A DNA stretch of 64,000 bases from an uncultured Clostridia bacterium (GTDB taxonomy: Bacteria > Bacillota > Clostridia > Oscillospirales > Ruminococcaceae), in contig CANRDI010000005.1 in assembly GCA_947629335.1 (NCBI GenBank), positions 1-64,000 on the forward strand, written 5' to 3'. Both the position numbers and the translations under genes were made by a program. The notes beneath the pieces are model-generated. The model made no database searches. It was not told where the DNA came from and saw only the letters and a list, made by a program, of their open reading frames with translations. Below are positions 16,306 to 26,356 of the stretch, piece by piece. Within the stretch, counting starts at the first letter, position 1. Every line of letters starts with the position of its first letter.

Positions 16306-18993
16306 ATGACCGTCGAGGAAATGCGCGCGATAATGAGGCGAAGAGTTGTACCGGAAAATCTCGTCGTACAGAATATTGTGGATTATCTTATTGACGATTC
16401 CGCACAGCTACCTCAGATGAATGCATTTACTTTTCTGAGCCGCCTTCACGAGCTGGGAATGGAATCGGCGGATTTTCTGACGCTTCTTGAGGGCTGCGGC
16501 GCGCCAAGTTCTGTTATTGATAAAATTAAAGCAAATCCTGCGATGAATTTGCATAATCTTGTATTGACCCTTGAAAATTCCGAGCTTACCCCCGATGATT
16601 ACAGCGAAATGCTGTATACGGCGCGGCTCGTATGGGAACAGACCAAAACGAGCGGAGGAACAATAGTTCCCGAAATGCGCAGCATTCGTGAAAGAAATGT
16701 TTCAGACAGTACGTCTTCACCCTCTGAGGAAGATGAAAAAACCGTTTCCGAGATATTTGACGATTTACCCGAAGAAACCGACGATACGGACAAATATCTC
16801 AGCGACGACGAGGATTCGCCTGACGACGAGCCGTCATTTGAGGAAATAATGCGGCATATAAACGGAGCGGGAAAGTCCGAGAACGTTTCCGAAAACTCCC
16901 CCAAAAGCTCCGCAGAAATACAGCAAACCGAAAATACGGATAAAGCCGAACAGGAAAAAACTGCGGAAAACGAAACAGCTCCCGACAATAAGGAAACTGT
17001 CATTGAAAACTCAAATGAAAACGAAGAACTTATTATAAAGGACGTTTCCGAGGAAACGCCGAAAGAAGTTTCCGAAGCTGCTCCAAAGGAAACTGCAAAA
17101 GAAACTTCGGAAGATCAGACTTCGGAAGAAGTGCTTTACGGAATGTCTGCTCCCCGTGACCTTGACGATACATCTACGCTCATTATCTCCTTAGACCCCG
17201 AAAAGCTAAAAAAGGACATAGAAAAAAGTTCGTCAACTGCCGAAGAAATTCCCGATCAACAGACAGCCGAGGAAGAACCAAAAACTGACGAGGAACTCCC
17301 CGAAATGCTCTCACTGAAAAACAGCTCAGAGTATGACGAGGATGATGAAAACGAAGATGATAACAGCTCGGAAGTTCTGTCGGACGACGCTGACGACGAT
17401 AATAACGAAGACGCTGATAATGACGAGGACAGCGATAATGACGAGGACGATAATGATGATGATGATGAAGATGATGACAATGATGACGACTATGATGATG
17501 ACGAGCATGACGGGCATTCGGCAAGGCTGAGAGCCTCGAAATACCATAAGCCCGCGCTTATCATATCCGCGGCGGGTGCGGTCGTTTTGTTCATTATCTG
17601 CGCTTATATGACCTATTTCAAAGATTTTTTGTCATTTATTAACACAAAAAAAACCGAATATGCCGAAAACGCCGAGGAAATTTTCGCAGAGATATACGAA
17701 AGCTATACGGCGGATATAATCGGAGGCGGAAACGCTCAGAAATATTTTTCGGGCGAAAAACTTTTCGGAAATTATCTCATTTCTCAGGACGGATTTGGAA
17801 TGTATACGGACGGACAGTTCATATACTCCGCCTTTGGCGATAAGATAGTTTCTTACAGCTCTGTCGGCTTGAACTCTGAGGAAAAAAGCGTGATACTCCC
17901 GCCCGAAAGCACGGAATTTGTCGAAATATGGGAGGGCGAAGGCTCGGTCATAGCCGTTTTCACAGGGGCAGAATGCGGATTTATGAAAATCGAAAACGGA
18001 AATGCGGCGTTTACCGTCCGTCAGGACGGAGGGCTTTGCGATTTCATTGTCGAAGAAAATGAGATAAGCATAGGCTCGGTCTATGTGCCGCATTATACCA
18101 AAAACTTCAAAGCGGCGGACGTAAACGAATATCTCCCCCGCGTCGGCAAAAACGAAAAGAACGCAATGGCGGCTGAAAATATCATTCTCGGAAGGTCGAG
18201 CGGATGTTCTTATGCAGTATACGGGAAATACTCGCTTTCAGACGGAAACATTTTACTGACGAAGGCGGCGCTCGGAGATCCTGTCTATTCGGGAGCATAC
18301 GGCATATGCGCGATGAACTATACGGATAAAGACGGAAAAGAACACGGAAGGATGATCCGTTTTACAGATGAACCGCTTGAAGAAACGACAGAAAAGATCG
18401 CCTCATCTGCCAACAGCGGCAATTATTTCGTTACGCTTCAGGGAAATGTTTTAAAGTTATACAATAATGAATTTGAGGAATTGAGCATGTGCGAAAATCT
18501 TTCTCAGCTTCCGAAGGGAATGAGGTTTGAAAGCGAAAAGCTGCTGCTCAACGGCGAAAACGGCATTTTCTCAGTAATTGACTGCACACAAGCCGAAACG
18601 CCCGCCATATTTGAAACGCAGAAAGCAGTCGGCATTGTCCGCAAAGACAGCGCGGCGCTCTTTAATGTCGACAATATGCTCACGGTCAATTATCTTAAAC
18701 TTGAAAACGGCTCGCCGAAACCGATCGGAACATATACAAAGCACCTTTCGGAAAGCGAACTCTCGACGCTTGAATTCGGCGGGGCGAAAATGACGGCGTT
18801 CTGCTCGGACAGCTGTGCGCTGGCTTACAAATATTTTGATGGAGTTTCAGTTGTTTCAAACTGCGTCGTTTTCGGAGGGAAAACTTTTACGGATACCCTT
18901 TATGACGACAGAACAGGATATACTGCTGTTTTCACATACAAAAACAGCATGATAGCGGTAAGTTCAAAGGGAGCTAAAACGGTTTTTGAATAA
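16306..18993 (+). CDS. Large one-pass membrane protein, acidic inside, beta-rich outside
   Basis: 895 residues. Residues 1-110 form a helical, charged N-terminal domain. About 120-405 is low-complexity and very acidic, ending in long Asp/Glu/Asn runs encoded by GAT/GAC/GAA repeats. One membrane segment (ALIISAAGAVVLFIICAYM, about 416-437) precedes some 450 extracytoplasmic residues in repeated short strand patterns, which suggest a beta-propeller-like or multi-strand domain (inferred). No catalytic motif is visible. The gene follows the sigma-like gene with a GGGGG ribosome site. An anti-sigma or envelope-sensing role is a contextual guess. Confidence 0.6.
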   Translation: MTVEEMRAIMRRRVVPENLVVQNIVDYLIDDSAQLPQMNAFTFLSRLHELGMESADFLTLLEGCGAPSSVIDKIKANPAMNLHNLVLTLENSELTPDDYSEMLYTARLVWEQTKTSGGTIVPEMRSIRERNVSDSTSSPSEEDEKTVSEIFDDLPEETDDTDKYLSDDEDSPDDEPSFEEIMRHINGAGKSENVSENSPKSSAEIQQTENTDKAEQEKTAENETAPDNKETVIENSNENEELIIKDVSEETPKEVSEAAPKETAKETSEDQTSEEVLYGMSAPRDLDDTSTLIISLDPEKLKKDIEKSSSTAEEIPDQQTAEEEPKTDEELPEMLSLKNSSEYDEDDENEDDNSSEVLSDDADDDNNEDADNDEDSDNDEDDNDDDDEDDDNDDDYDDDEHDGHSARLRASKYHKPALIISAAGAVVLFIICAYMTYFKDFLSFINTKKTEYAENAEEIFAEIYESYTADIIGGGNAQKYFSGEKLFGNYLISQDGFGMYTDGQFIYSAFGDKIVSYSSVGLNSEEKSVILPPESTEFVEIWEGEGSVIAVFTGAECGFMKIENGNAAFTVRQDGGLCDFIVEENEISIGSVYVPHYTKNFKAADVNEYLPRVGKNEKNAMAAENIILGRSSGCSYAVYGKYSLSDGNILLTKAALGDPVYSGAYGICAMNYTDKDGKEHGRMIRFTDEPLEETTEKIASSANSGNYFVTLQGNVLKLYNNEFEELSMCENLSQLPKGMRFESEKLLLNGENGIFSVIDCTQAETPAIFETQKAVGIVRKDSAALFNVDNMLTVNYLKLENGSPKPIGTYTKHLSESELSTLEFGGAKMTAFCSDSCALAYKYFDGVSVVSNCVVFGGKTFTDTLYDDRTGYTAVFTYKNSMIAVSSKGAKTVFE

Positions 18994-18998
18994 AGCTC

Positions 18999-19027
18999 TT
19001 GACAGAAGCAAGTATTTTTTGTATAAT
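18999..19027 (+). promoter_or_regulatory. Perfect consensus sigma-A promoter
   Basis: -35 TTGACA (18999-19004), 17-base spacer, -10 TATAAT (19022-19027), starting within 6 bases of the end of the preceding gene. The expected start near 19034 is just ahead of a tiny membrane-protein ORF and about 126 bases before the DUF624 gene. Confidence 0.9.
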
Positions 19028-19039
19028 GGAAGTGGTTTT

Positions 19040-19147
19040 TTGAATGAGAAAAAACGCGCGCTGATTATCAAGATCAGCAAAGTGACGGCTATATTGCTGG
19101 CGGTAGCTTTGATCGTCGGTATAGTGGTACAGTCGTTTTTATATTAA
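19040..19147 (+). CDS. 35-residue single-pass membrane miniprotein
   Basis: The frame starts TTG AAT GAG AAA AAA and encodes MNEKKRALIIKISKVTAI, then a hydrophobic stretch (LLAVALIVGIVVQSF) ending LY-stop. Five basic residues lie before one membrane segment, giving a cytoplasmic N-terminus. Size and layout resemble the DUF4044/Prli42 class of Firmicute miniproteins, though I cannot confirm homology. The TTG lies about 6 bases from the predicted transcription start, so it would be nearly leaderless unless also read from upstream; GGAAGTGG precedes it. The DUF624 gene follows after 12 bases. Protein-like composition and spacing support a real gene. Confidence 0.6.
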   Translation: MNEKKRALIIKISKVTAILLAVALIVGIVVQSFLY

Positions 19148-19159
19148 GGATATGGTCTG

Positions 19160-19975
19160 ATGGGATTATTCAATAATACTGTGGGTCCGGGCGTTCCCAA
19201 AAACGCGCCGAAGAAAAAACCCTTCTTTCGTTTTTGGGAGCTTTTCGGAAATAAATTCTGGGATTTTTTCAAGATCAATCTGATATATTTTGTTTTCTGC
19301 ATACCCGTTGTGACTATAGGTCCGGCTACCGCGGCAATGACCGCTCTAATGCGGAATATCTATCTCGAACGTCCTCAGTTTTTTTTGCATGATTTCATAA
19401 AAGAATTTAAAAAGAATTTTAAACAGGCGTTTGTTATCGGCATAATAGACCTGCTTGTAGCGGCGGTATTTGTGTTTTCGGTATTGATGTTCTTTTCGCT
19501 CGAAGACCTGACTTCGACGGATTCCGTTGTGTTCGCGCTTTCTCTGGCGGCGACCGTTCTGTTTCTGATAATGAATTTCTATATTTATCCGCAGATCGTT
19601 GCACTCGATTTAAAACTGCTCGATATATTCAGAAACGCGCTCGTGCTTTCTCTGCTGAATATAGGTCCTGAGCTTATTGCGCTCGTGTTTGTGGCGGGAT
19701 ATATCTTTCTTGCGGCAAATTTCCCCATGTTTGTGCTTGTGCTGACGCCGTTTATACCGCTCGCGTGGCTGGGATTTTTGTCGGTGTTCTGTTGTTATCC
19801 GGCGATACAAAAGCATATAATCGTTCCATACTACAAACAGACAGGAGAGAAAAATCCCGAAATCCCGGACTATGACGAGGAACCTGTCTTTGAGGATATG
19901 GGCGGACGCGAAGAACCTATAAAACTTAATAATTCCAAAAAATCTAAGGGATCAAAGGGTAAGATAATAAAGTGA
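19160..19975 (+). CDS. DUF624 (YesL-like) membrane protein
   Basis: 271 residues. After a short cytoplasmic N-terminus comes the family signature KINLIYFVFCIPVVTIGPAT (about 38-57) with ATAAMTALMRNIYL, then three or four further membrane segments and a charged Lys-rich C-terminus. DUF624 proteins are often found with carbohydrate ABC transporters, but none is nearby, so the function is open. AAGGA lies 9 bases ahead of the ATG. It is probably cotranscribed with the miniprotein. Confidence 0.85.
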   Translation: MGLFNNTVGPGVPKNAPKKKPFFRFWELFGNKFWDFFKINLIYFVFCIPVVTIGPATAAMTALMRNIYLERPQFFLHDFIKEFKKNFKQAFVIGIIDLLVAAVFVFSVLMFFSLEDLTSTDSVVFALSLAATVLFLIMNFYIYPQIVALDLKLLDIFRNALVLSLLNIGPELIALVFVAGYIFLAANFPMFVLVLTPFIPLAWLGFLSVFCCYPAIQKHIIVPYYKQTGEKNPEIPDYDEEPVFEDMGGREEPIKLNNSKKSKGSKGKIIK

Positions 19976-20000
19976 TACAAACTGTATAAAATGTCAAAAC

Positions 20001-20022
20001 TCAGGCTTTATTGACAGCCTGA
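20001..20022 (+). terminator. Hairpin between DUF624 gene and purA
   Basis: TCAGGCT (20001-20007) pairs with AGCCTGA (20016-20022) over an 8-base loop TTATTGAC, followed by AT-rich sequence without a strong T run. It may be a weak terminator or a leader element for purA. A very similar hairpin precedes metY (30579-30602). Confidence 0.45.
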
Positions 20023-20026
20023 ATAA

Positions 20027-21363
<1,337 letters not shown>

Positions 21364-21364
<1 letters not shown>

Positions 21365-22134
21365 TGAAAATTTTATTTATAGGCGACGTTGTTGGCGCGG
21401 CGGGAGTAAACGCTCTTTTGAGCGGACTTTCCGAGATAAAGCGCGAATATGAGGCGGACTTTACGATAGTAAACGGCGAGAACAGCTCGGAAAACAACGG
21501 CATAAGCGCGTCCTCGGCGCAGGAAATAATGCAGAGCGGAGCAGACGTTATTACCACAGGCAACCATGCGTTCAGAAGGAAATCGATCCTGAGCGTATAC
21601 GAACACAACGAGCGCATAATACGTCCCGCAAACTACGGAAACGCCGTCGCGGGAAGAGGCTTTTGCGAGGTGGACTGCGGAGCATATTCCATAGCGGTCA
21701 TAAACCTTATGGGAACATCTTTTATGCAGCCCGTTGACAATCCTTTTAAGTGCGCGGACGAGATCCTCGGTCAAATAAAGTCGAAAATTATTATCATAGA
21801 CTTTCATGCGGAAGCTACGAGTGAAAAGTACGCAATGAGCTGGTATCTTTCGGGGAAAGTTTCTGCGGTCATCGGAACGCATACTCACGTTCAGACAGCC
21901 GACGAGCGCATTATAAACGGCACGGGCTGTATAACAGACGTCGGAATGACAGGCCCGATAAACTCTGTTCTCGGCGTAAGAAAGGATATAATCATAAACA
22001 AGTTTGTGGACTATATCCCGCGTCCTCATGTCTTTGCAGACGGCGAATGCAGCATAAGCGGAGTTTGTCTGGAAATTGACCGTAAAAGCGGCAAATGCGT
22101 GTCAATAGAACGTATTTACAGAACGGTAAAATAA
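21364..22134 (+). CDS. ymdB: YmdB-family metallophosphoesterase
   Basis: 256 residues of the TIGR00282 family. Metal-binding residues lie in GDVVG (7-11), NGENSS (37-42), TTGNHAF (64-70) and the C-terminal IIDFHAEATSEK and GTHTHVQTAD. Bacillus YmdB is a phosphodiesterase active on 2',3'-cyclic nucleotides and influences biofilm and motility decisions. The neighbouring spoVS reproduces the ymdB-spoVS order of Bacillus. The start overlaps the purA stop by one base. Confidence 0.93.
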
Positions 22135-22353
22135 AATCGGACTGCAATATAGGCTGTAAAAAACTTACAGCGGCTAAAAAAGTCAGATGCCGATAAACAT
22201 ATCGGTCGGCGGCGACAATATCCATACGGCAAAATTGTCTGCAAATTCAAAACACTATATCGGAATATTGTGCGAAATAAATATATTCAGCACTTTATAA
22301 AAAAATAAAAAAATGGAAAGGTGAAACAAAAAGTTTCAGGAGGGTAATGAAAA

Positions 22354-22614
22354 ATGGAAGTGGTTAAAGTTTCTTCTCATTCCGTACCAAAATCGGTAGC
22401 GGGAGCAATCGCGGCGGTTATCCGCGAAAACAGAGAGGTCGAAGTCCAGGCGGTAGGAGCGGGCGCAGCAAATCAAGCGGTCAAATCTATTGCAATAGCA
22501 AGAAGCTATATGGCGCTCGTGGGTGTTGACCTTATCTGTATTCCGGCGTTTACGACGGTAGATATCGACGGCGAAGAACGCACGGCTATGAAGTTTATAG
22601 TTGAGCCGCGCTGA
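22354..22614 (+). CDS. spoVS: Stage V sporulation protein S
   Basis: 86 residues, complete SpoVS/Alba-like fold: MEVVKVSSHSVPKSVAGAIA at the start, then a helical middle with VQAVGAGAANQAVKSIAIAR and FIVEPR at the end. It is a small nucleic-acid-binding-like protein affecting coat and cortex formation. A strong AGGAGGG site lies close upstream, with a GAAAC-aaaaa-GTTTC hairpin immediately before it. The 219-base gap before it contains CTGTAA-aaaac-TTACAG (weak terminator for ymdB) and no gene. Confidence 0.95.
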   Translation: MEVVKVSSHSVPKSVAGAIAAVIRENREVEVQAVGAGAANQAVKSIAIARSYMALVGVDLICIPAFTTVDIDGEERTAMKFIVEPR

Positions 22615-22619
22615 AAAAA

Positions 22620-23573
22620 ATGGCGAAGATCCTGCTGATAACTACGGGCGGAACGATCGCCTGTCCCGATACGGACAAAGCGCGGAAGCCCGAAAATTCC
22701 GCAGAGACTTTTCTCGGAGTTCTTACGGGAATTGAAAATTACGACTTTGAAATTTCCGAGCCGTTCTGTCTGGACAGTACAAATATGACTCCGAGACACT
22801 ATGTACAGATTGCAAAGATAATACGCGAAAACTATCGCAAATTCAACGGATTTGTAATAACTCACGGGACGGATACGCTCGCCTATGCCGCCGCGGCTTT
22901 GTCATGTCTTGTGGAAAACAGCGCAAAGCCGATAGTACTGACAGGAAGTATGAAGCCGTTTTTTTCGGAACCATCAGACGCTCCCAAAAATCTGAAAAAC
23001 GCTCTCATGTTCGCAGGAGAACAAAAAGCATACGGCGTTTCGGTAGTTTTCGGGCGGTTTGCATATGACGCTGCGCACGTTTCAAAGATACACACAACGG
23101 CGATAAATGCTTTTGAAAGCGTGAATTTTACTCCTTTGGCTTCGTTTGAGCGGGAAAGGATCGTTTTTACCGAGCCGAAAGCCGAATACAGCGGAACAGT
23201 TCGATTTTACGAAATGCTCGACGAACGGGTCGAGGCGGTTTTTCTTGTTCCGAAAACATTGCCGCCGATAATACGAAACGACACAAGGGCGGTAATTATC
23301 CTCGGCTTCGGAACAGGCGGTATGCCGGAATATCTCATTGATTTTCTGAGAGAACTTGTTTCACGGGGAATTTACGTCATTATGTCCACCCAGGTTCTCC
23401 GAGGCGGAAGCGATCTGTCTCTTTACAGCGTAGGAAGCAGCATATCGGAAAGTTTTCCCGTAATAGACGCGGGAAAAATGACTGTCGAATATGCGGTCAT
23501 GAGGGCAATGTTTGCGCTTTCACAGTCTGACGGTTTGAAAGACTTCAGGAAAATTTTTCTCGGCAAATTTTAA
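22620..23573 (+). CDS. L-asparaginase, type I-like
   Basis: 317 residues. Both catalytic signatures are present: TTGGTIA (8-14) with the nucleophilic Thr12, and THGTDTLAY (81-89). VLTGSMKP follows, then the dimer domain. There is no signal peptide, so it is a cytoplasmic enzyme converting asparagine to aspartate and ammonia. It starts 5 bases after the spoVS stop with no clear ribosome site and is likely coupled to spoVS. A GatD-type or glutaminase specificity cannot be excluded from sequence alone. Confidence 0.92.
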   Translation: MAKILLITTGGTIACPDTDKARKPENSAETFLGVLTGIENYDFEISEPFCLDSTNMTPRHYVQIAKIIRENYRKFNGFVITHGTDTLAYAAAALSCLVENSAKPIVLTGSMKPFFSEPSDAPKNLKNALMFAGEQKAYGVSVVFGRFAYDAAHVSKIHTTAINAFESVNFTPLASFERERIVFTEPKAEYSGTVRFYEMLDERVEAVFLVPKTLPPIIRNDTRAVIILGFGTGGMPEYLIDFLRELVSRGIYVIMSTQVLRGGSDLSLYSVGSSISESFPVIDAGKMTVEYAVMRAMFALSQSDGLKDFRKIFLGKF

Positions 23574-23593
23574 AACGAAAGGGCGTTTGAAAT

Positions 23594-24508
23594 ATGAAAT
23601 GTGTTTCGGTAGAAAAGCTCAACAGCGCTGCAAAAAATCCGAGCGAACTTATTTCGGAGGGCGAAAAACTCTATTCCGAACAGCTTTCCGCCGCCGCGGC
23701 CGCGATCTTTTCCGAACGCGAAAAACGCCCCGTAGTTCTGCTTTCCGGACCATCGGGTTCGGGAAAAACAACGTCGGCATACAGAATTTCACACCTGCTT
23801 GAAGAGTATGGCTGTAAAGCGCATATCATTTCAATGGACAACTATTTTCTCCCGATGCACGAAAACGAAGCCGCGCGGGACGAAAACGGGAATATTGATT
23901 TTGAAAGCCCGTACAGACTTGATATTCCTCTGTTTAAAAAACATCTTGAAATGCTTTCAAAGTGCGAGGAGATAAATATTCCCTCGTTTGATTTTGCAAA
24001 GCAAGAGCGATATGGCGGAATGAAGCTGAAGCGCGAAAAGGGCGAGCTTGTTATTTTAGAAGGAATTCATGCATTAAATCCGCTTGTCACGGGCGATTGT
24101 GACGATTTTACGACCTGCGTTTACGTCAGCGTCCGAACGCGCATATCAAACGGCGAAAAACTTCTTCATCCGTCAAAAATCCGCCTTATGAGACGGCTTA
24201 TGCGCGACAAGCTCTACCGAGGACGAAGCCTTTCGGAGACATTTGAGTTCTTTAAATCGGTAGAACGAGGAGAGGGACTTTACATAATGCCGTTTAAATA
24301 TCGAGCGGATTTTGACATCGATACCTTTATAGAATATGAGGCTTCGGTTTATCGGAATATACTTCTGCCCGAACTGGAAAAAGCGGCGGCGGATTATCCC
24401 GATTACGGCTTTTATGCAGACATAGAGGAGTTTCTGAGACTTTTGGAGCCGATAGAAAAAAAGTATGTTCCCGAAAATGCGCTTATCCGCGAATTTATCG
24501 GAGAATAA
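23594..24508 (+). CDS. Uridine-kinase-like P-loop nucleoside kinase
   Basis: 304 residues. An about 45-residue N-terminal part precedes the Walker A loop GPSGSGKTT (52-60). MDNYFLP and a Walker-B-like VILEGIHALNP follow, as in uridine kinase and the kinase half of Tgt/uridine-kinase hybrids. It probably phosphorylates uridine or a related nucleoside. AAAGGG lies 10 bases before the ATG. It closes the purA-ymdB-spoVS-asparaginase series. Confidence 0.85.
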   Translation: MKCVSVEKLNSAAKNPSELISEGEKLYSEQLSAAAAAIFSEREKRPVVLLSGPSGSGKTTSAYRISHLLEEYGCKAHIISMDNYFLPMHENEAARDENGNIDFESPYRLDIPLFKKHLEMLSKCEEINIPSFDFAKQERYGGMKLKREKGELVILEGIHALNPLVTGDCDDFTTCVYVSVRTRISNGEKLLHPSKIRLMRRLMRDKLYRGRSLSETFEFFKSVERGEGLYIMPFKYRADFDIDTFIEYEASVYRNILLPELEKAAADYPDYGFYADIEEFLRLLEPIEKKYVPENALIREFIGE

Positions 24509-24761
24509 CATAAACTCGGCTTTCCAAATCAATGCAAATTTACAGAAAAATATATCCGTCACTAAAGAAAAGCCGTTTAAGATCCATTTAAAAACAGTTA
24601 TACATATTTATATTGTATTTTATATGCAGTCAAAGGGCGAACAAATAAAAGTTATTGCCTTTTTTACCATAATTTGCGGTTGATTTTTGTCATGTTACAC
24701 AATAGCAAAGTTACTAAAAAATTAAAATTAGTGCATTATATAAAAATATTCTTTTTCTTTG

Positions 24762-24790
24762 TTGACAAAACCAAATTCCAGTGTTATAAT
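24762..24790 (+). promoter_or_regulatory. Perfect consensus sigma-A promoter of the polysaccharide operon
   Basis: -35 TTGACA (24762-24767), 17-base spacer, -10 TATAAT (24785-24790). The start would be near 24797, leaving a leader of about 157 bases before VanZ. The leader has several imperfect stems (GATAAATATC near 24835; GTGC / GCAC about 30 bases apart) but matches no riboswitch I know. The preceding stretch 24509-24761 is AT-rich and appears empty. Confidence 0.88.
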
Positions 24791-24953
24791 ATTATCGTAG
24801 CAAGAAGTGTAATTGTGTAACGGACTGTGCAGAATGATAAATATCATCGTATTTGTGGGCACAGATTAAACGGGAAAACGTTTTCGGCAATATGTATAAT
24901 GTATAGCAGAAACGTTATTTCGTTTGTCTGAAATTCTTTATAAAGAGATAAGT

Positions 24954-25475
24954 ATGGACCTGAAGCTTAAAGTTAGAATTTTCGTATCATTATTTTTGCT
25001 TTTTTTCACAATGTTCGCAATCTTTAATTTTTCCGCACAGAACGGAAACGAAAGCAACGGGTTAAGTTCTATTTTTTCACGGCTTTTCTGTAAGTTGCTT
25101 TTTTCCGGGTTTGATGAGATGACTTCGGAGCAGCAGCTTTTTGTTGTTTCGGGAATAAATCATTTTGTCAGAAAAGCTGCGCATTTTACGGCGTATGCTG
25201 TTCTCGGATTTTGCTCGTATACATCTGTATATTTGATAGGTATAAGACTTAAAGGGGTATATCTCCCCGCCGTAATGTTATGTGCCGCTTATGCGGTTTT
25301 GGACGAAATCCACCAGTATTTTACACCGGGCAGATCAATAAAGATAACAGATATGCTGCTCGATACGGTGGGAGGGGCGTTTGGCGCTCTTGCGGCGATG
25401 GTTGTGGGGATCGTGATAGTACATATCAAGACACAACTGAAGAGAAAAAAGTACAAACCGGAGGAAGTTTCATAG
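24954..25475 (+). CDS. VanZ-family membrane protein
   Basis: 173 residues with a first membrane segment (FVSLFLLFFTMFAIFNFSAQ), the VanZ hallmark NHFVRKAAHFTAYAVLG and YAVLDEIHQYFTPGRSIKIT, and two more membrane segments. The His/Glu/Arg pattern is strictly VanZ-like; the biochemical role of the family is unclear. I start at the ATG with AAAGAG upstream; a TTG 30 bases earlier is possible. It is the first gene of the operon, and its stop overlaps the next start region. Confidence 0.88.
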   Translation: MDLKLKVRIFVSLFLLFFTMFAIFNFSAQNGNESNGLSSIFSRLFCKLLFSGFDEMTSEQQLFVVSGINHFVRKAAHFTAYAVLGFCSYTSVYLIGIRLKGVYLPAVMLCAAYAVLDEIHQYFTPGRSIKITDMLLDTVGGAFGALAAMVVGIVIVHIKTQLKRKKYKPEEVS

Positions 25476-26354
25476 ATGGAAGAAAACGAACAGACTATTG
25501 ACCTAAGGGTCTTGCTGAAAGTACTGAAGGATCGCCTTCTGCCAATAGCTGCGTCGGCACTTATAGCTGCTGCGTTGGGATTTATGCTTTCGGCAGTCAT
25601 TATTCCGAAGCAGTATACGGTCGAAGCAAGACTGTTTGTCGAGAACTCCGTCGATAACAGCAGCAACTCCTCCATAAATATCAACGACATTAACGCTGCT
25701 CAGAAAATCGTCACCACCTGTCAGGTTCTTTTTACAAGCGACAGAGTACTCGGAGATCTAAAGTCTGTGTTTGACGATTATACTATAAACGAGCTTAAAG
25801 ATATGATCGTTATAGAAGCAGTAGACAGCACTGAAATTTTGAGGATAGCTGTTACGACGCTTGATCCGCAGACTTCTGTTGATATGGTGTCGAAACTTGT
25901 CGAGCTTTCAATAAACGAGTTTGAAAGGGTTATAAAAAACGGTTCTATCATACCGATCTATCCAGACGCGGAACACCCGCTTGAGGCTCCGTTAAGTCCT
26001 TCTTTTCCGAGCATTCCCATGTTCTCGGTGGTAGGTCTGTTTATAGGTCTTGTGGTTTCGTATATTGTCTTTCTGATAATTGAAATGATAGACATAAAGG
26101 TGAAGCCGGGCGACGATCTCATGCAGATGTACGGTATACCGGTATTTGCCGAGATCATGGATTTTGAGCTTTCCGATAAGAGCAGCTATAAATATAAGTA
26201 TTATTCAACAAGTACACCGGCTGCTTCCGGATCGACCCCAAAACCAACTGCAAAAGGCGGATCAAAGAGCATTTCGCCTTTATCAAAAAATACGGTTTCC
26301 GCAAATTCTTCTGACGCCGAAAAAATAGGCGACAAAAGAAAGGAGAACGCTTGA
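25476..26354 (+). CDS. Polysaccharide chain-length determinant (Wzz/CpsC type)
   Basis: 292 residues. Two membrane segments (about 17-38 and 184-206) flank an extracytoplasmic domain, with a Pro/Ser-rich second-segment entry (PLSPSFPSIPMF) typical of polysaccharide co-polymerases. The C-terminus (about 210-292) is Ser/Lys-rich and cytoplasmic. In Firmicutes such proteins activate the separate BY-kinase, whose gene follows with overlap. The start has GGAGG and lies next to the VanZ stop. Confidence 0.9.
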   Translation: MEENEQTIDLRVLLKVLKDRLLPIAASALIAAALGFMLSAVIIPKQYTVEARLFVENSVDNSSNSSININDINAAQKIVTTCQVLFTSDRVLGDLKSVFDDYTINELKDMIVIEAVDSTEILRIAVTTLDPQTSVDMVSKLVELSINEFERVIKNGSIIPIYPDAEHPLEAPLSPSFPSIPMFSVVGLFIGLVVSYIVFLIIEMIDIKVKPGDDLMQMYGIPVFAEIMDFELSDKSSYKYKYYSTSTPAASGSTPKPTAKGGSKSISPLSKNTVSANSSDAEKIGDKRKENA

Positions 26355-26356
26355 TA

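Noticed and set aside
16599-17547. Ser- and His-rich minus-strand frames opposite the acidic region
   Set aside because: Mirror images of GAT/GAC/GAA repeats in the 895-residue gene; no start signals.
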